DNA from: Enhydrobacter sp.
GTDB lineage: Bacteria; Pseudomonadota; Alphaproteobacteria; Reyranellales; Reyranellaceae
Direction: 5' to 3'
NCBI GenBank assembly: GCA_025808875.1
Contig: CP075528.1
Coordinates: 3,098,473-3,162,472 of the forward strand
DNA length: 64,000 nt
The number at the start of each line of letters is the position of its first letter. The stretch's first letter is position 1. Under the pieces are notes generated by a model. The model was not told the DNA's origin. It saw nothing but the letters and a program-made list of their open reading frames with translations, and searched no databases. The position numbers were made by a program, and so were the translations under genes. Below, one piece after another: positions 17,988 through 27,560 of the stretch.

Positions 17988-18767
17988 CTATCCGTAGGTC
18001 GCCTCGACCGTTCCGAACGGTCCGAAGTCGGCGACGTAGGTCTCGCCCGCTCTCGGTCGCAGCATGCCGGTCAGGGTGCCGGTGCTGACGAACTGCCCGG
18101 CCTTCAGGCCGACGCCGGTGCGCGACAGCTCGTTGGCAAGCCAAGTGAGCGGCACGAGCGGATGATCGAGCGCGGCGGCCGCGGTCCCCGAGCGACGCTC
18201 CACGCCGTTGCAATGGAGCGTCACCCGCTGGCCCGCGATGTCGCGCTCGCGCCAGCCCTCGATGGCGGGCCCGTGGACGATCGTGCCCGAGCCCGCGCCG
18301 TCGGCGAGGATGGCAGCGAGCGGCGGGAAGCTGTCGTCGTGCACGAAGCGGCATTCGGCGAGCTCGAGGCCGGGATGCAGCGAGGCCACCGCCGCACTCA
18401 CCTCCTCGACCGTGTACGTCGTCGCGCGCGGCAGCAAGTCGGCGCCGAGACGCGCGACGTACTCGACCTCGGGGATCGGACTGCACTGCCGGGCATGCGC
18501 GACGCGCGCAGGCGAGGGTTCGATGCAAAAAGTTCTGCCGTAGATCGGCGAATCGGTTCGTAGAGCCTTCTGCATCTCCTCCTTCGCGGCTGCGATCTTC
18601 CAGCCGAGCACCGGCCAGCCGAGCCTTTCCGCAACTCGTGCGGCGATGCGGTAGGCCGTGTCGTTGTCGGGCGGCACCAGCTTCGGCGCGAGACCGCTCT
18701 GCTGTCGTCCGTCGCGTCGCAATGCGCAGAGCAAATCGACGAGTTCGCGTTGCGATGTCTGTTCCAT
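17988..18767 (-). CDS. 2-keto-4-pentenoate hydratase / fumarylacetoacetate hydrolase-family protein
   Basis: This 259-aa protein belongs to the MhpD/DmpE side of the FAH superfamily, which hydrates 2-hydroxypentadienoates in meta-cleavage pathways or decarboxylates oxalocrotonates. It shows LGWKIAAAKEEMQKAL, the metal ligands in PEVEYVARLG (E-x-E pattern partly kept) and the terminal GQFVSTGTLTGMLRPRAGETYVADFG block typical of the group. The start at 18767 (MEQTSQREL) has AGGGGAG upstream; an in-frame ATG at 18833 is possible. It is convergent with the DUF3987 gene and divergent from the histidine kinase gene. Confidence 0.82.
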   Translation of the reverse strand: MEQTSQRELVDLLCALRRDGRQQSGLAPKLVPPDNDTAYRIAARVAERLGWPVLGWKIAAAKEEMQKALRTDSPIYGRTFCIEPSPARVAHARQCSPIPEVEYVARLGADLLPRATTYTVEEVSAAVASLHPGLELAECRFVHDDSFPPLAAILADGAGSGTIVHGPAIEGWRERDIAGQRVTLHCNGVERRSGTAAAALDHPLVPLTWLANELSRTGVGLKAGQFVSTGTLTGMLRPRAGETYVADFGPFGTVEATYG

Positions 18768-18938
18768 CTCGTCACTCCCCTGCGCATCATTCCACATCGA
18801 ATACTCGCGAAAATTGCAGTCCGTTGCATTCATCCCGCGCGCTCTCGTTCATGTGACTGTGGGTATGCACGAATGAACAGGGGCGAGACGCACAAATCGA
18901 CTATATTCACCTTATCTGCGGTTTGTGGGGTGACAGCA

Positions 18939-21314
18939 ATGGCGCTGGCTGCAGACGTCGACCAGGGTTTGGGTCGGTCGACTGTCTTTCTCTCCCTTCT
19001 GCCCCCGTCGCGCACGGATCGGCGTGTTGCGCTCGCGGTCGCCGTGTTTCTCGTCGTGGCCTTCGTCGCGCTGGTTCCCTTCGCCAAGGAACCGCTGGCG
19101 CCGCTGCCACCGTTCATCCCGTCGTATCAGTCCGCCCTGCTGCTGTGCGACCTGATGACGGCGGCCGTGCTGTTCGGCCAGTTCTCCATCCAGCGCTCGC
19201 CGGGATTGCTGATCCTCGCCACCGCCTATCTCTTCACCGCCTTCGCCATCGTTCCGCACACCCTGTCCTTCCCCGGCCTGTTCGCGCCCGGCGGCGCGAT
19301 CGGCGGCGGCACGCAGACCACGGTGTGGCTCTACATGCTGTGGCACGGCGTCTTTCCGCTGATGGTCGCGGCCTATGCCCTGACCAAGAGCGCCGACCGC
19401 CGGCTCGAGCCCGCGCGCCTCTGGATCCCGCTCGCCGTCGCGGGCGCCCTCGCCGCGGTCGTCGCCGGCACCTTGATGACGACGGCGGGACACGACCTGC
19501 TGCCCGTCCTGCTGAAGCCCGACAACACCTACACCACCGCGATGTACGTGGTGATCACCTCGATCTGGGCACTGAACATCGTGGCGCTGGCGGCGCTGCT
19601 GGCGCGGCCGCCCCACCGGACCCTCGACCTGTGGCTGATGGTGGTGATGGTGGCGTGGATCGGCGACGTCGGGCTGAGCGCGACCTTCAACGCCAAGCGC
19701 TTCGACGTCGGCTTCTATTTCGGACGTGCGTACGGGCTGCTCGCCGCCGGCTTCGTGCTGATGATGCTCCTGCTCGAGACGCGGGCGCTTTACGCGAGGT
19801 TGGCGGGTAACCTCGCCCGGGAGCGTGAGGCCGCCCAGCGGCGGAGCCGGCGCGTCTTCGAGACGTCGCAGGACGTCATCCTCGTCACCGACGCGTACGG
19901 CACGGTGGTCGAGATCAGCCCGAGCTGCACGGAGGCGATCGGCTACGCGCCCAACGAGCTGATCGGTCGCAACGGCATGGAGTTCGTCTTCCCGGGCGAT
20001 CTCGAAGCGACGCGGCAGGAGATGCGCGAGGCGCGCCAGAACAGCGAAGCGCGCCACTATAGCTGCCGCTATCGCCACAAGAACGGCCGCGTGGTGACGA
20101 TGGAATGGAATGCGGTGTGGTCGGAGGCCGACCGCCTCCACTTCTTCATCGGCCGCGACATGACGGCGATGGAGGCGAAGGAGGCCCAGCTCAGGCAGGC
20201 GCACAAGATGGAGGCGGTGGGCCAGCTCACCGGCGGCGTGGCGCACGACTTCAACAACATCCTCATGGTGATCCAGGCCAACGTCGAGGAACTGCTCGAG
20301 GATCCATCCCTGTCGGCCGAGCATCGCGAACTGCTCGCCAGCATCGCGACGTCGGGTGAGCGCGCGGCGGAGATGACCCGCCGCCTGCTCGCCTTCTCGC
20401 GCAAGCAGCGCCTCAATCCCCAGCCGACCGATCTCACCAAACTTGTCGCTAGCATCGACAAGCTGCTGCAGCGCACGCTCGGCCAGCAGATTCGCATCGA
20501 GACAATACTGGAGAACGAGCTGTGGACGACCGACGTCGATCGCTCCCAGCTCGAGTCGGCCATCGTCAACCTGGCGGTGAACGCGCGCGACGCCATGCCC
20601 GAGGGCGGCCAATTGCTGATCGAGACGGCGAACGTGCATCTCGACGAGGACTACGCGACCCTCAATCCCGGCGTGACCGCCGGCGCGTACGTCATGGTGG
20701 CGGTGACCGATTCCGGCACCGGCATCCCGCGCGACATCCTCGACAAGGTGTTCGACCCCTTCTTCACCACCAAGGAGACGGGCAAGGGCACCGGGCTCGG
20801 GCTGAGCATGGTCTACGGCTTCATCAAGCAGTCGGAGGGCCACATCAAGATCTACAGCGAGCCGGGCCGCGGCACGACCATCCGCATGTACCTGCCGCGC
20901 AGCGACACGCCGCTCGCTGCTGACCCGCCAGCGCCCGCGGACATGCCGGGCGGGCGCGAGCGCATCCTGCTGGTCGAGGACGAACCGCACGTGCGGGAGG
21001 CGGTGATACGTCAGCTGCGCAGCCTCGGCTATTCGGTGACCGACGCGGCGAGCGGCCGCGCCGCTCTCGACCTGCTCGAGTCGGCGCCGTTCGACCTGCT
21101 GCTGACCGACGTGATCATGCCGGAGATGGACGGCGTGAGCCTGACCAGGGAGGCGGCGGAGCGGTGGCCGGGCATGAAGAGCCTGTTCATGTCGGGCTAC
21201 AGCGAGCGTGGGGCCAGGTCGTTCGGCTTGATCGACGGAACCGATCGCATCCTGTCAAAGCCCTTCCGCAAGATCGACCTCGCCTTGCGCGTACGCGAGA
21301 CGCTCGATGCCTGA
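18939..21314 (+). CDS. MASE4-type membrane hybrid histidine kinase
   Basis: This is a 791-aa hybrid sensor kinase. An N-terminal block of about eight membrane segments (residues about 20-275) reads like a MASE4 sensor (PFAKEPLAPLPPFIPSYQ, LFGQFSIQRSPGLLILATAYLFTAFAIVPH). A PAS domain follows (about 300-410), then the HisKA dimerisation helix with the phospho-histidine H436 in GGVAHDFNN. The HATPase_c domain has NLAVNARDAM (N box), DSGTGIP and TGLGLSMVYG, and a receiver at the C terminus has phospho-Asp D724 (LLLTDVIMP). I chose ATG 18939 (GGGGTG upstream, in front of the first membrane segments); ATG 18873 is an alternative. It overlaps the next gene by 8 bp and starts a five-gene operon. Confidence 0.88.
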   Translation: MALAADVDQGLGRSTVFLSLLPPSRTDRRVALAVAVFLVVAFVALVPFAKEPLAPLPPFIPSYQSALLLCDLMTAAVLFGQFSIQRSPGLLILATAYLFTAFAIVPHTLSFPGLFAPGGAIGGGTQTTVWLYMLWHGVFPLMVAAYALTKSADRRLEPARLWIPLAVAGALAAVVAGTLMTTAGHDLLPVLLKPDNTYTTAMYVVITSIWALNIVALAALLARPPHRTLDLWLMVVMVAWIGDVGLSATFNAKRFDVGFYFGRAYGLLAAGFVLMMLLLETRALYARLAGNLAREREAAQRRSRRVFETSQDVILVTDAYGTVVEISPSCTEAIGYAPNELIGRNGMEFVFPGDLEATRQEMREARQNSEARHYSCRYRHKNGRVVTMEWNAVWSEADRLHFFIGRDMTAMEAKEAQLRQAHKMEAVGQLTGGVAHDFNNILMVIQANVEELLEDPSLSAEHRELLASIATSGERAAEMTRRLLAFSRKQRLNPQPTDLTKLVASIDKLLQRTLGQQIRIETILENELWTTDVDRSQLESAIVNLAVNARDAMPEGGQLLIETANVHLDEDYATLNPGVTAGAYVMVAVTDSGTGIPRDILDKVFDPFFTTKETGKGTGLGLSMVYGFIKQSEGHIKIYSEPGRGTTIRMYLPRSDTPLAADPPAPADMPGGRERILLVEDEPHVREAVIRQLRSLGYSVTDAASGRAALDLLESAPFDLLLTDVIMPEMDGVSLTREAAERWPGMKSLFMSGYSERGARSFGLIDGTDRILSKPFRKIDLALRVRETLDA

Positions 21315-21711
21315 GAGCGCACCCGCCTCCGCCCCCTGTGTGCTCGTGGTCGACGACGACGACAATGTACGCCGTGTCGTCTTGCGGCAGCTTGCCCGGC
21401 TGGGCTACCGGACGGTCGAGGCAGCCGACGGCGCCGGTGCGCTCGCCCGACTGGCCGAGACGGGCGACGTGGCGCTGCTGCTGGTCGATGTCTCGATGCC
21501 GGGCGGCATGAACGGTCCCGAGGTCGCCGAGCACGCCCGCCGCACACGGCCCGGACTCAAGGTGCTGTTCGCCTCGGGCAACGTCGATCAGCAGATCGCC
21601 GCGAGCGAGGATTTCATCGTCAAGCCGTACCGCAAGGAAGAGCTTGCCCGGAAGCTGCACGAGATCCTGCCGTCCGGACCACATCCACTCCAGCCAGGGG
21701 CCCGACCATGA
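21307..21711 (+). CDS. Stand-alone receiver-domain response regulator
   Basis: This 134-aa protein is a single REC domain without an output domain. It has the acidic pocket VVDDDDN, the phospho-acceptor Asp in LLLVDVSMPGG, the switch Ser in LFASGN and the conserved Lys in FIVKPYRKEEL. Proteins of this type act as phospho-relay shuttles or phosphate sinks. It lies between two hybrid kinases, overlapping the first by 8 bp and the second by 4 bp (ATGA), so stoichiometric co-expression with both is built into the operon. Confidence 0.88.
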   Translation: MPESAPASAPCVLVVDDDDNVRRVVLRQLARLGYRTVEAADGAGALARLAETGDVALLLVDVSMPGGMNGPEVAEHARRTRPGLKVLFASGNVDQQIAASEDFIVKPYRKEELARKLHEILPSGPHPLQPGARP

Positions 21712-24275
21712 CCGCCCTCGACCTCGCCCGCGATCCCCGCCCGGCCGCATCTCCCGCCCCGTCGGCCGTCGCGTCGCGCACGGCCGTACGACGGCCCAGC
21801 CTGCTGGCGCGCGGCATCTGGCTGGCGGTCGCCTACCTCGTCGTCACGGGTGGCATGCTGCTGGCCCTGCTGATGCAACTGCGCGAGGAGGCGATCGACG
21901 CACGCAAGCGCGAGCTCGCCGCCTTCGCCCAGTTGACGGCGAGCCACACCTTCGAGGTGGCGCTGGCGCTCGAGCAGTCGCTGAGGCTGGCGGAGCTCAC
22001 CCTCACGGTGGCCACGGAATCGGGCGCCGCGACGCAGGAAACGATCGGACCCATGCTGCGCGAGGTGGTGCGCGGCTCTCGCGCGCTCGAGGACGTGGTC
22101 GTGCTGGATGCGCGCGGCCGCGTGATCTTCCAGGCCGTCGGCACTGGCGCCGTCGGACGCGACTGGTCGAACCGATCCTATTTCGAGCGGGCGCGCGGCG
22201 CTTCGGCGCGGTTCGAACTGGCGGCGCCGACGCGCGACGGCGCGGCCGGCGCGGCCCAGGGCTGGTCGATCCCGGTCATCCAGCCGTGGCGCAAGGAGGG
22301 CCAGTTCGCCGGCGCCATCGTCGGCCTGATGGCCCCCGAGGTGTTCGACAAGAGCTGGACCTTCGACGCGGAGGTCGACGGCTTGAGCATCGCGCTCGTG
22401 GACAACGGAGGGCGGGCGATCATGCGCCGGCCGTTCGTCGACTCGTTGGCTGGACGGCCGCTGGGCGGCCCCGAACTGGTCGCGCAACTCGCGCGCGAGC
22501 GTGCTGCCGGCGCACTCGATCTCGCAGATCCCGCCGACGGAGGGAACGGCCTCGTCGCCTATCGTCGACTCACCGCCTACCCCGAGCTGGTCGTGCTGGT
22601 GGCGCAGCCGCTCGACGCCGCCCTGGCCGACTGGCGGCGCATCGCCTGGATCTCGGGCGGCTGCTGGGTGCTGGCGTCGCTGGCGCTGGGCGGCCTCGGC
22701 CTGTGGCTGGTGCGGGAGATGAAGGCGCGCGGCGCGCTCGAGAACCGCTACGAGGCACTGTTCAACTCGATCCCCCATCCGGTGATCCTGTCCGATCACG
22801 AAAGCGGACGGCTGCTCGCCTGCAACGAGGCGGCGGCAGCCACCTACGGTGCGCCGTTCGACGGCACGGCCGGCGACACCGCACTCCTGCCGTCCGACTT
22901 CGCGGTGCTGCGCGCGCGGCGCGGCGAGTTGTCCCGCGACTTCGCCTGCTTCATCGGCGACCAGCGCCACATCGACCGGCACGGCCGGCCGATCGACCTC
23001 GAGCTGATGGTCCGTCTGGTCGATCACGACGGCAGGCCGGCCGATCTCACGGTCGCGGTCGACGTCACGGACCGCATGAAGGCGGAGCGGGCGCGGCGCG
23101 CGGCCGAGGACCAGTTGCGCCAGTCGCAGAAGATGGACACGCTCGGCCAGCTCAGCGGCGGCATCGCGCACGACTTCAACAACGTGCTCATGGTGATCGT
23201 CGATACCGCCGACGAGATATCCGAGATCGAGAACCTGCCGGCGGAGGCGCGCCGGGCTGCCGCGCGCATTTCCGACTCCGCCGGACGGGCCGAGGAGCTG
23301 ACGCGCAAGATGCTCGCCTTCTCGCGCCGACAGCCGCTCAGGCCGCGCCCGGTCGACGTCAACGACCTGGTGGCCGACACCGGCAAGCTGCTGAGGCGCA
23401 CGCTCGGCGAGCAGATCGAGATCGATTCGATCCTGGCGGATGATCTGTGGCCGGCCGAGGTCGACCCCGTCCAGCTCGAGACGTCGCTGGTCAATCTCTG
23501 CCTCAATGCGCGCGACGCCATGCCCAGGGGCGGGCGCGTGCTGGTCGAGACGTCGAACGTGAGGCTCGACGCGGCGCCGGCGGCCGCGCGATCCGGCCCC
23601 GCCGCCGGTGACTTCGTGGCGATCCGCGTGAGCGACAGCGGCCACGGTATCCTGCCGGGCGACATCGACAAGATCTTCGAGCCCTTCTTCACCACCAAGG
23701 CGAGCGGCAAGGGGTCGGGTCTCGGCCTCAGCATGGTCTACGGCTTCGTGCGGCAGTCGAACGGCCACATCGAGGTCGAAAGCGAGCTCGATCGCGGCAC
23801 CACTTTCACGCTCTATCTGCCGCGGCATCGCGGCTCAGCCGTCCTGACCGTCGCACCGTCGCGGGCCGCCATGACCGGCGGCAGCGAGCGCGTCCTGGTG
23901 GTCGAGGACGACGCCCATGTGCGCGCCGCCGTGGTGCGCCAATTGCAGAGCCTCGGCTACGACGTGACGTCGGCCGAGAACGGCGCGGCCGGCATGGCCG
24001 CGCTGGAGCAGGCCGCTTTCGACCTGCTGCTGACCGACGTCGTCATGCCGGGCGGCATGAACGGCAAGATGTTGGCCGACGAGGCGGCACGACGCTGGCC
24101 GGCCATGGCCGTCGTCTTCATGTCGGGCTACACCGACAACGCGCTGATCTTCGGTGGAGCGATCGCCGACGACATTCGGCTGCTCGGCAAGCCCTTCCGC
24201 AAGCGCGACCTTGCACAGATGATCCGCGAGGCGCTCGACGTGCGGCCGGGCGCGGCCGGCGGACCGTCGTCATGA
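21708..24275 (+). CDS. Periplasmic-sensing hybrid histidine kinase
   Basis: This 855-aa kinase has a membrane helix at about residues 32-53, a periplasmic dCache/PDC-like sensor of about 260 aa (VVLDARGRVIFQAVGTG...DWSNRSYF, SIPVIQPWRKEGQFAGAIVGLM), and a second helix at about 313-335. A PAS domain, HisKA with H488 (GGIAHDFNN), HATPase_c (NLCLNARDAM, GSGLGLSMVYGF) and a C-terminal receiver with D777 (LLLTDVVMPGG) follow. The kinase core and receiver are close in sequence to those of the first kinase in this operon, pointing to duplication with a swapped sensor. Start and stop both overlap neighbours by ATGA. Confidence 0.88.
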   Translation: MTALDLARDPRPAASPAPSAVASRTAVRRPSLLARGIWLAVAYLVVTGGMLLALLMQLREEAIDARKRELAAFAQLTASHTFEVALALEQSLRLAELTLTVATESGAATQETIGPMLREVVRGSRALEDVVVLDARGRVIFQAVGTGAVGRDWSNRSYFERARGASARFELAAPTRDGAAGAAQGWSIPVIQPWRKEGQFAGAIVGLMAPEVFDKSWTFDAEVDGLSIALVDNGGRAIMRRPFVDSLAGRPLGGPELVAQLARERAAGALDLADPADGGNGLVAYRRLTAYPELVVLVAQPLDAALADWRRIAWISGGCWVLASLALGGLGLWLVREMKARGALENRYEALFNSIPHPVILSDHESGRLLACNEAAAATYGAPFDGTAGDTALLPSDFAVLRARRGELSRDFACFIGDQRHIDRHGRPIDLELMVRLVDHDGRPADLTVAVDVTDRMKAERARRAAEDQLRQSQKMDTLGQLSGGIAHDFNNVLMVIVDTADEISEIENLPAEARRAAARISDSAGRAEELTRKMLAFSRRQPLRPRPVDVNDLVADTGKLLRRTLGEQIEIDSILADDLWPAEVDPVQLETSLVNLCLNARDAMPRGGRVLVETSNVRLDAAPAAARSGPAAGDFVAIRVSDSGHGILPGDIDKIFEPFFTTKASGKGSGLGLSMVYGFVRQSNGHIEVESELDRGTTFTLYLPRHRGSAVLTVAPSRAAMTGGSERVLVVEDDAHVRAAVVRQLQSLGYDVTSAENGAAGMAALEQAAFDLLLTDVVMPGGMNGKMLADEAARRWPAMAVVFMSGYTDNALIFGGAIADDIRLLGKPFRKRDLAQMIREALDVRPGAAGGPSS

Positions 24276-25525
24276 CGGCACGGTGCCTGCTCGCGGTGGC
24301 CTGGGTGGCGCTCGCGTTGGCGCCCCGCGAAGGCGCGGCCGCCGATATCACGATCCTCGACAGGCCCGGCGCGGTGCACCGGGAGACGCCGCCCTCCGCG
24401 TCGCCGGCGCAGCCGGGCTTCTCGCTCATCCCGCCCGCGCAGGCAGCGTCGCGGGGACCGTCCGGAAGCGCCGCGACCGTCCCGGCGCTGCGCCTCACCG
24501 GCGTGATCGAGGTCGGCGACGCGGCCAAGCTGGAGCAGGCGATCGGCCGGCTGAGCCGATCCACCGCGATCCGGCCCGACACGCCGCTCACTGCGATCGA
24601 GCTCAGCAGCATGGGCGGCAGCCTGTTCGACGGTATCGCCATCGGTCGGCTGCTGAAGAAGCATCGCATGGTCGCCGTCGTGCGGCAGCGCGACTTCTGC
24701 CTGTCGTCCTGTGCATTGGCCTTCCTCGGCGGCAACGAACCGGACGTGCCGACGGCCTATCCCACGCGCTGCAACCTCGAACTCGGCGCCAAGGTCGCGT
24801 TCCATAATTTCTTCCTCAATCCGCAGCTGCTGCGCCCGACCACGGCAACAGACGCCGTCGAGAGCCGTCTGCAGGGCTTCTCCGACGCGCGCGGCGGCGC
24901 GGCGAGTCTGGTGCGCTACGCCGCCGACCTCGGCCTGCCGCCGTCCTTCGCCGCCAGCCTGATGGGGCGTCCGATCGACGACTTCCAGTACATCGAGACG
25001 GTCGGCCAGTTCCTGAAGTTCGGCGTCTGCCCGATCGGGCTCGCTCGCCCATCGGTCGCGCTCGAGCAGCAGGCGCTGAACGCCTGCCGCAATTCCACCG
25101 ACGAGGACGCGCCGGCGCAGCTGCAGGCCCGGCTGCTGCCGGCCCAGTACGTCAAGCGCTACCTCCTCGAGCGCGTGCAGGCCACCATGCAGGCTTCGCG
25201 GGCGCGCGGCCGGCTGGCCGGGTTGCTGGCGAGCGGCGCGGTGATGCGCGTCCCCGAGGAAATCGACCGCTTGTACGAGGATCTGCGCGCCGCCGGCATG
25301 GCCCTGCCCGACATCGTCGGTCCGACCTACGAGATCCTGGGCGAGGAACGCGGTAGCCTGCAGGTGACCTGCTATGTCAGCCTCTCGCCGGACGATTCAG
25401 AGATCTTCGACGTCGTGGTGAGCAGCGAGCGCGGCCTCGCGTTCCCGCCGAGGGACCCGCCCGACAAGGCACGCAAGCTCTTCCTCTATGACCGCAACAC
25501 GATCATCAACCCGCGCCCGCGCTGA
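24272..25525 (+). CDS. Secreted ClpP/crotonase-fold protein, function unknown
   Basis: This is a 417-aa protein with a signal peptide (about residues 1-24, cut after GAAA). Residues about 75-190 have the pattern of periplasmic ClpP-like proteins: LTAIELSSMGGSLFDGIAIGRLLKKHRMVAVVR, then FCLSSCALAFLGG, where the CxSxC-A serine is at the ClpP nucleophile position. A further 200 aa follow that I cannot assign. Whether it is an active peptidase is unknown; a clear His/Asp pair cannot be assigned by eye. It overlaps the second kinase gene by ATGA, so it may be a sensory or processing partner of that signalling operon. Confidence 0.65.
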   Translation: MTARCLLAVAWVALALAPREGAAADITILDRPGAVHRETPPSASPAQPGFSLIPPAQAASRGPSGSAATVPALRLTGVIEVGDAAKLEQAIGRLSRSTAIRPDTPLTAIELSSMGGSLFDGIAIGRLLKKHRMVAVVRQRDFCLSSCALAFLGGNEPDVPTAYPTRCNLELGAKVAFHNFFLNPQLLRPTTATDAVESRLQGFSDARGGAASLVRYAADLGLPPSFAASLMGRPIDDFQYIETVGQFLKFGVCPIGLARPSVALEQQALNACRNSTDEDAPAQLQARLLPAQYVKRYLLERVQATMQASRARGRLAGLLASGAVMRVPEEIDRLYEDLRAAGMALPDIVGPTYEILGEERGSLQVTCYVSLSPDDSEIFDVVVSSERGLAFPPRDPPDKARKLFLYDRNTIINPRPR

Positions 25526-25531
25526 ACCCCG

Positions 25532-26146
25532 ATGCTCCTGATCGGCCCCAATCGCTCGCCCTACACGCGTCGAGTCGCGATCGTGCTCAAGGTCTATGGC
25601 CTGCCCTGCGAGCAGCGGCCGTTGTCGGGCTTCGACGACCGCGACGCGGTGCGCTCCTTCAATCCGTTGGGCCGCATTCCGGCGCTCGTTCTGGACTCGG
25701 GCGAGACGCTGGTCGACAGCAACGCCATTCTCGATCATCTCGACGAGCTGGTCGGTCCCGAGCGCGCGCTGATCGCAGGATCGGGGACGGAGCGCCGCGC
25801 GGTGCTGCGGGCGTGCGCGATCCTGATGGGCGTCTGCGACAAGGTCCTGCAGGCCGCCTATCACCGCAACCACGTGCCCCCGGATAAGCGCCATCAGCCG
25901 TGGATCGACGATTGCGCCGCGCAGGCCGGGGCGGCTCTTGTCGCCATCGAGCAGACGCTCGATGCGACGCAACCGTTCCTCCTGTTCGATCGGTTGACCC
26001 ATGCCGATGTCGCTGCCGTCGTCGCCGAGCGCTTCGCGCGTGGCGGGCTCGGACTCGACACCGCGAGGCAGGTGCCGCGTCTCGCCGCGCTCACGAAGCG
26101 CCTCGGCGTGCGACCCGATTTCCAGGTCGCCGAGCATCCGCGATGA
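25532..26146 (+). CDS. Glutathione S-transferase family protein
   Basis: This is a 204-aa GST. The N-terminal thioredoxin fold starts IGPNRSPYTRRVAIVLKVYGL with the catalytic-type Ser/Tyr region in SPYTRR, followed by FNPLGRIPALVLDSGETLVDSNAILDHLD, the glutathione-binding cis-Pro and ES/DS motifs. The C-terminal all-helical domain covers about residues 90-200. It starts 6 bp after the ClpP-like gene, making it the last gene of the kinase operon. The substrate is unknown. Confidence 0.87.
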   Translation: MLLIGPNRSPYTRRVAIVLKVYGLPCEQRPLSGFDDRDAVRSFNPLGRIPALVLDSGETLVDSNAILDHLDELVGPERALIAGSGTERRAVLRACAILMGVCDKVLQAAYHRNHVPPDKRHQPWIDDCAAQAGAALVAIEQTLDATQPFLLFDRLTHADVAAVVAERFARGGLGLDTARQVPRLAALTKRLGVRPDFQVAEHPR

Positions 26147-26153
26147 GGTGCCG

Positions 26154-27491
26154 CTATTCCGCCGCCTGCGCGGGCGGCGCGCCGGGATGGACCGCGGCGG
26201 CGAACTGGCGGCGATAGAGCTCATGCCATTCGCTCCGGTCGTCGCTCAGGAAATAGCCGCTGCGTGCGCCGCGGTAGACCTCGGGCCGGTCGACGCCGGC
26301 CGGGACCTCGCCGCGCTCGCGCAGCGCGCGTGTCGCCAGCAGCAGGCGCCGGCGCGTGCGGGTGATCATGCGGTCCGACGGTGCGAGGTGCTCGAACTCG
26401 AAGTCGGTGACCGGTCCCATGCTCTCGGTGACGGCCTGGTCCTGGAGATGGACGCCGTCGATGCCGCTGAAGATCGCGTTGCTGCGTTGCGCGGCGCGAT
26501 CGATGCCCCAGTCGTTGCCTTCGTTGTCGGCGAGACGCCAGCGACCGAGCCAGTCCGTGGTGTTGGGCAGGAAGTTGAGGTTGCCGCGGCCGGTGCCGCC
26601 GATCGGCCTTCCGTCCTTGAACCGCGGCTGCGGCTGGGAGTTGGCCGCCACCGCGCGCTTCCACCAGATGAAGACGAACATGGTGTGGCCGTCGTCGAGC
26701 GGTACCCAGGCGCGCGCGTGCATGTGGCTCGCGAACTCGCCGTTGGGTGCCTGCGTCCAGAACGGCAGCAGGAAATTCGCAAAGCGCCAGTAGGTCCGGC
26801 CCCGGCCGGCCTCGCGGTAGCCGGCATATTGCGTGCCCCAGTCGGTGTCGGCGACGTGGTACTCCGGCGCGCGATTGACGATGGTGAAGCGAAACGGCTC
26901 GTCCTCGGGCAGGTCGTCGGGGTCGACATGACCGCCGTGCAGGAAGCCGAAATGCGAGGTGTCGATCTCGCCTTCCATCGCCTGCAGCCAGTTGCAGTCG
27001 CGCTGGATGAAGTGGACGTTGAGCTCGTCCGGCGGCATGTCGAGGATCTCGAAGCCGGGCAGCGGCGGGGCGTCGGCGCGCGCGCCCATGTAGACCCAGA
27101 CGATGCCCGCGCGCTCGGCCGTGCGATAGGCACGCGCCTTCACCTTCGCCTTGAAATCCTGGTGGCCTGGCACGCTCGGCATGTCGACGCAATTGCCCGC
27201 CGTGTCGAACTTCCAGCCGTGGTAGAGGCAGCGCAGCCCGCCCTCCTCGTTGCGACCGAGGAACAGCGACGCGCAACGATGCGGGCAGCGATGGTCCATG
27301 ACCCCGACGCGGCCGGCGCTGTCGCGAAAGGCGATCAGCCTCTCGCCCAGCAGCATCAGGCGGACCGGCGCGCCATCGCGCTCCAGCTCGGACGACCGGA
27401 GCGCCGGCATCCAGTACTCGCGCATCAGCGAACCCATCGCCGTGCCCGGGCCGATCTCGGTGAGTTCCCTGCCTTCGCTCGCTGTCGTCAT
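26154..27491 (-). CDS. Rieske-type aromatic ring-hydroxylating oxygenase, phthalate-dioxygenase class
   Basis: This is a 445-aa Rieske non-heme iron oxygenase. The Rieske cluster ligands are C69-x-H71 (CPHRC) and C88-x-x-H91 (CLYHGW). The mononuclear iron site is shown by EGEIDTSHFGFLH, the conserved D-x-x-H-x(4)-H. Length and the C-terminal region fit the one-component-alpha phthalate 4,5-dioxygenase/Vanillate-O-demethylase-like group (alpha3), so a separate reductase is needed; none is adjacent. The start at 27491 (MTTASEGRELTEIG) removes 19 upstream codons. It is convergent with the GST gene. Confidence 0.9.
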   Translation of the reverse strand: MTTASEGRELTEIGPGTAMGSLMREYWMPALRSSELERDGAPVRLMLLGERLIAFRDSAGRVGVMDHRCPHRCASLFLGRNEEGGLRCLYHGWKFDTAGNCVDMPSVPGHQDFKAKVKARAYRTAERAGIVWVYMGARADAPPLPGFEILDMPPDELNVHFIQRDCNWLQAMEGEIDTSHFGFLHGGHVDPDDLPEDEPFRFTIVNRAPEYHVADTDWGTQYAGYREAGRGRTYWRFANFLLPFWTQAPNGEFASHMHARAWVPLDDGHTMFVFIWWKRAVAANSQPQPRFKDGRPIGGTGRGNLNFLPNTTDWLGRWRLADNEGNDWGIDRAAQRSNAIFSGIDGVHLQDQAVTESMGPVTDFEFEHLAPSDRMITRTRRRLLLATRALRERGEVPAGVDRPEVYRGARSGYFLSDDRSEWHELYRRQFAAAVHPGAPPAQAAE

Positions 27492-27560
27492 GGTGACCGC
27501 CCGATGCTGGAGGTCACCAAGGGTGCCGCCGGACGGTCCGGCGGGCAAGGGGAAGCCGCG

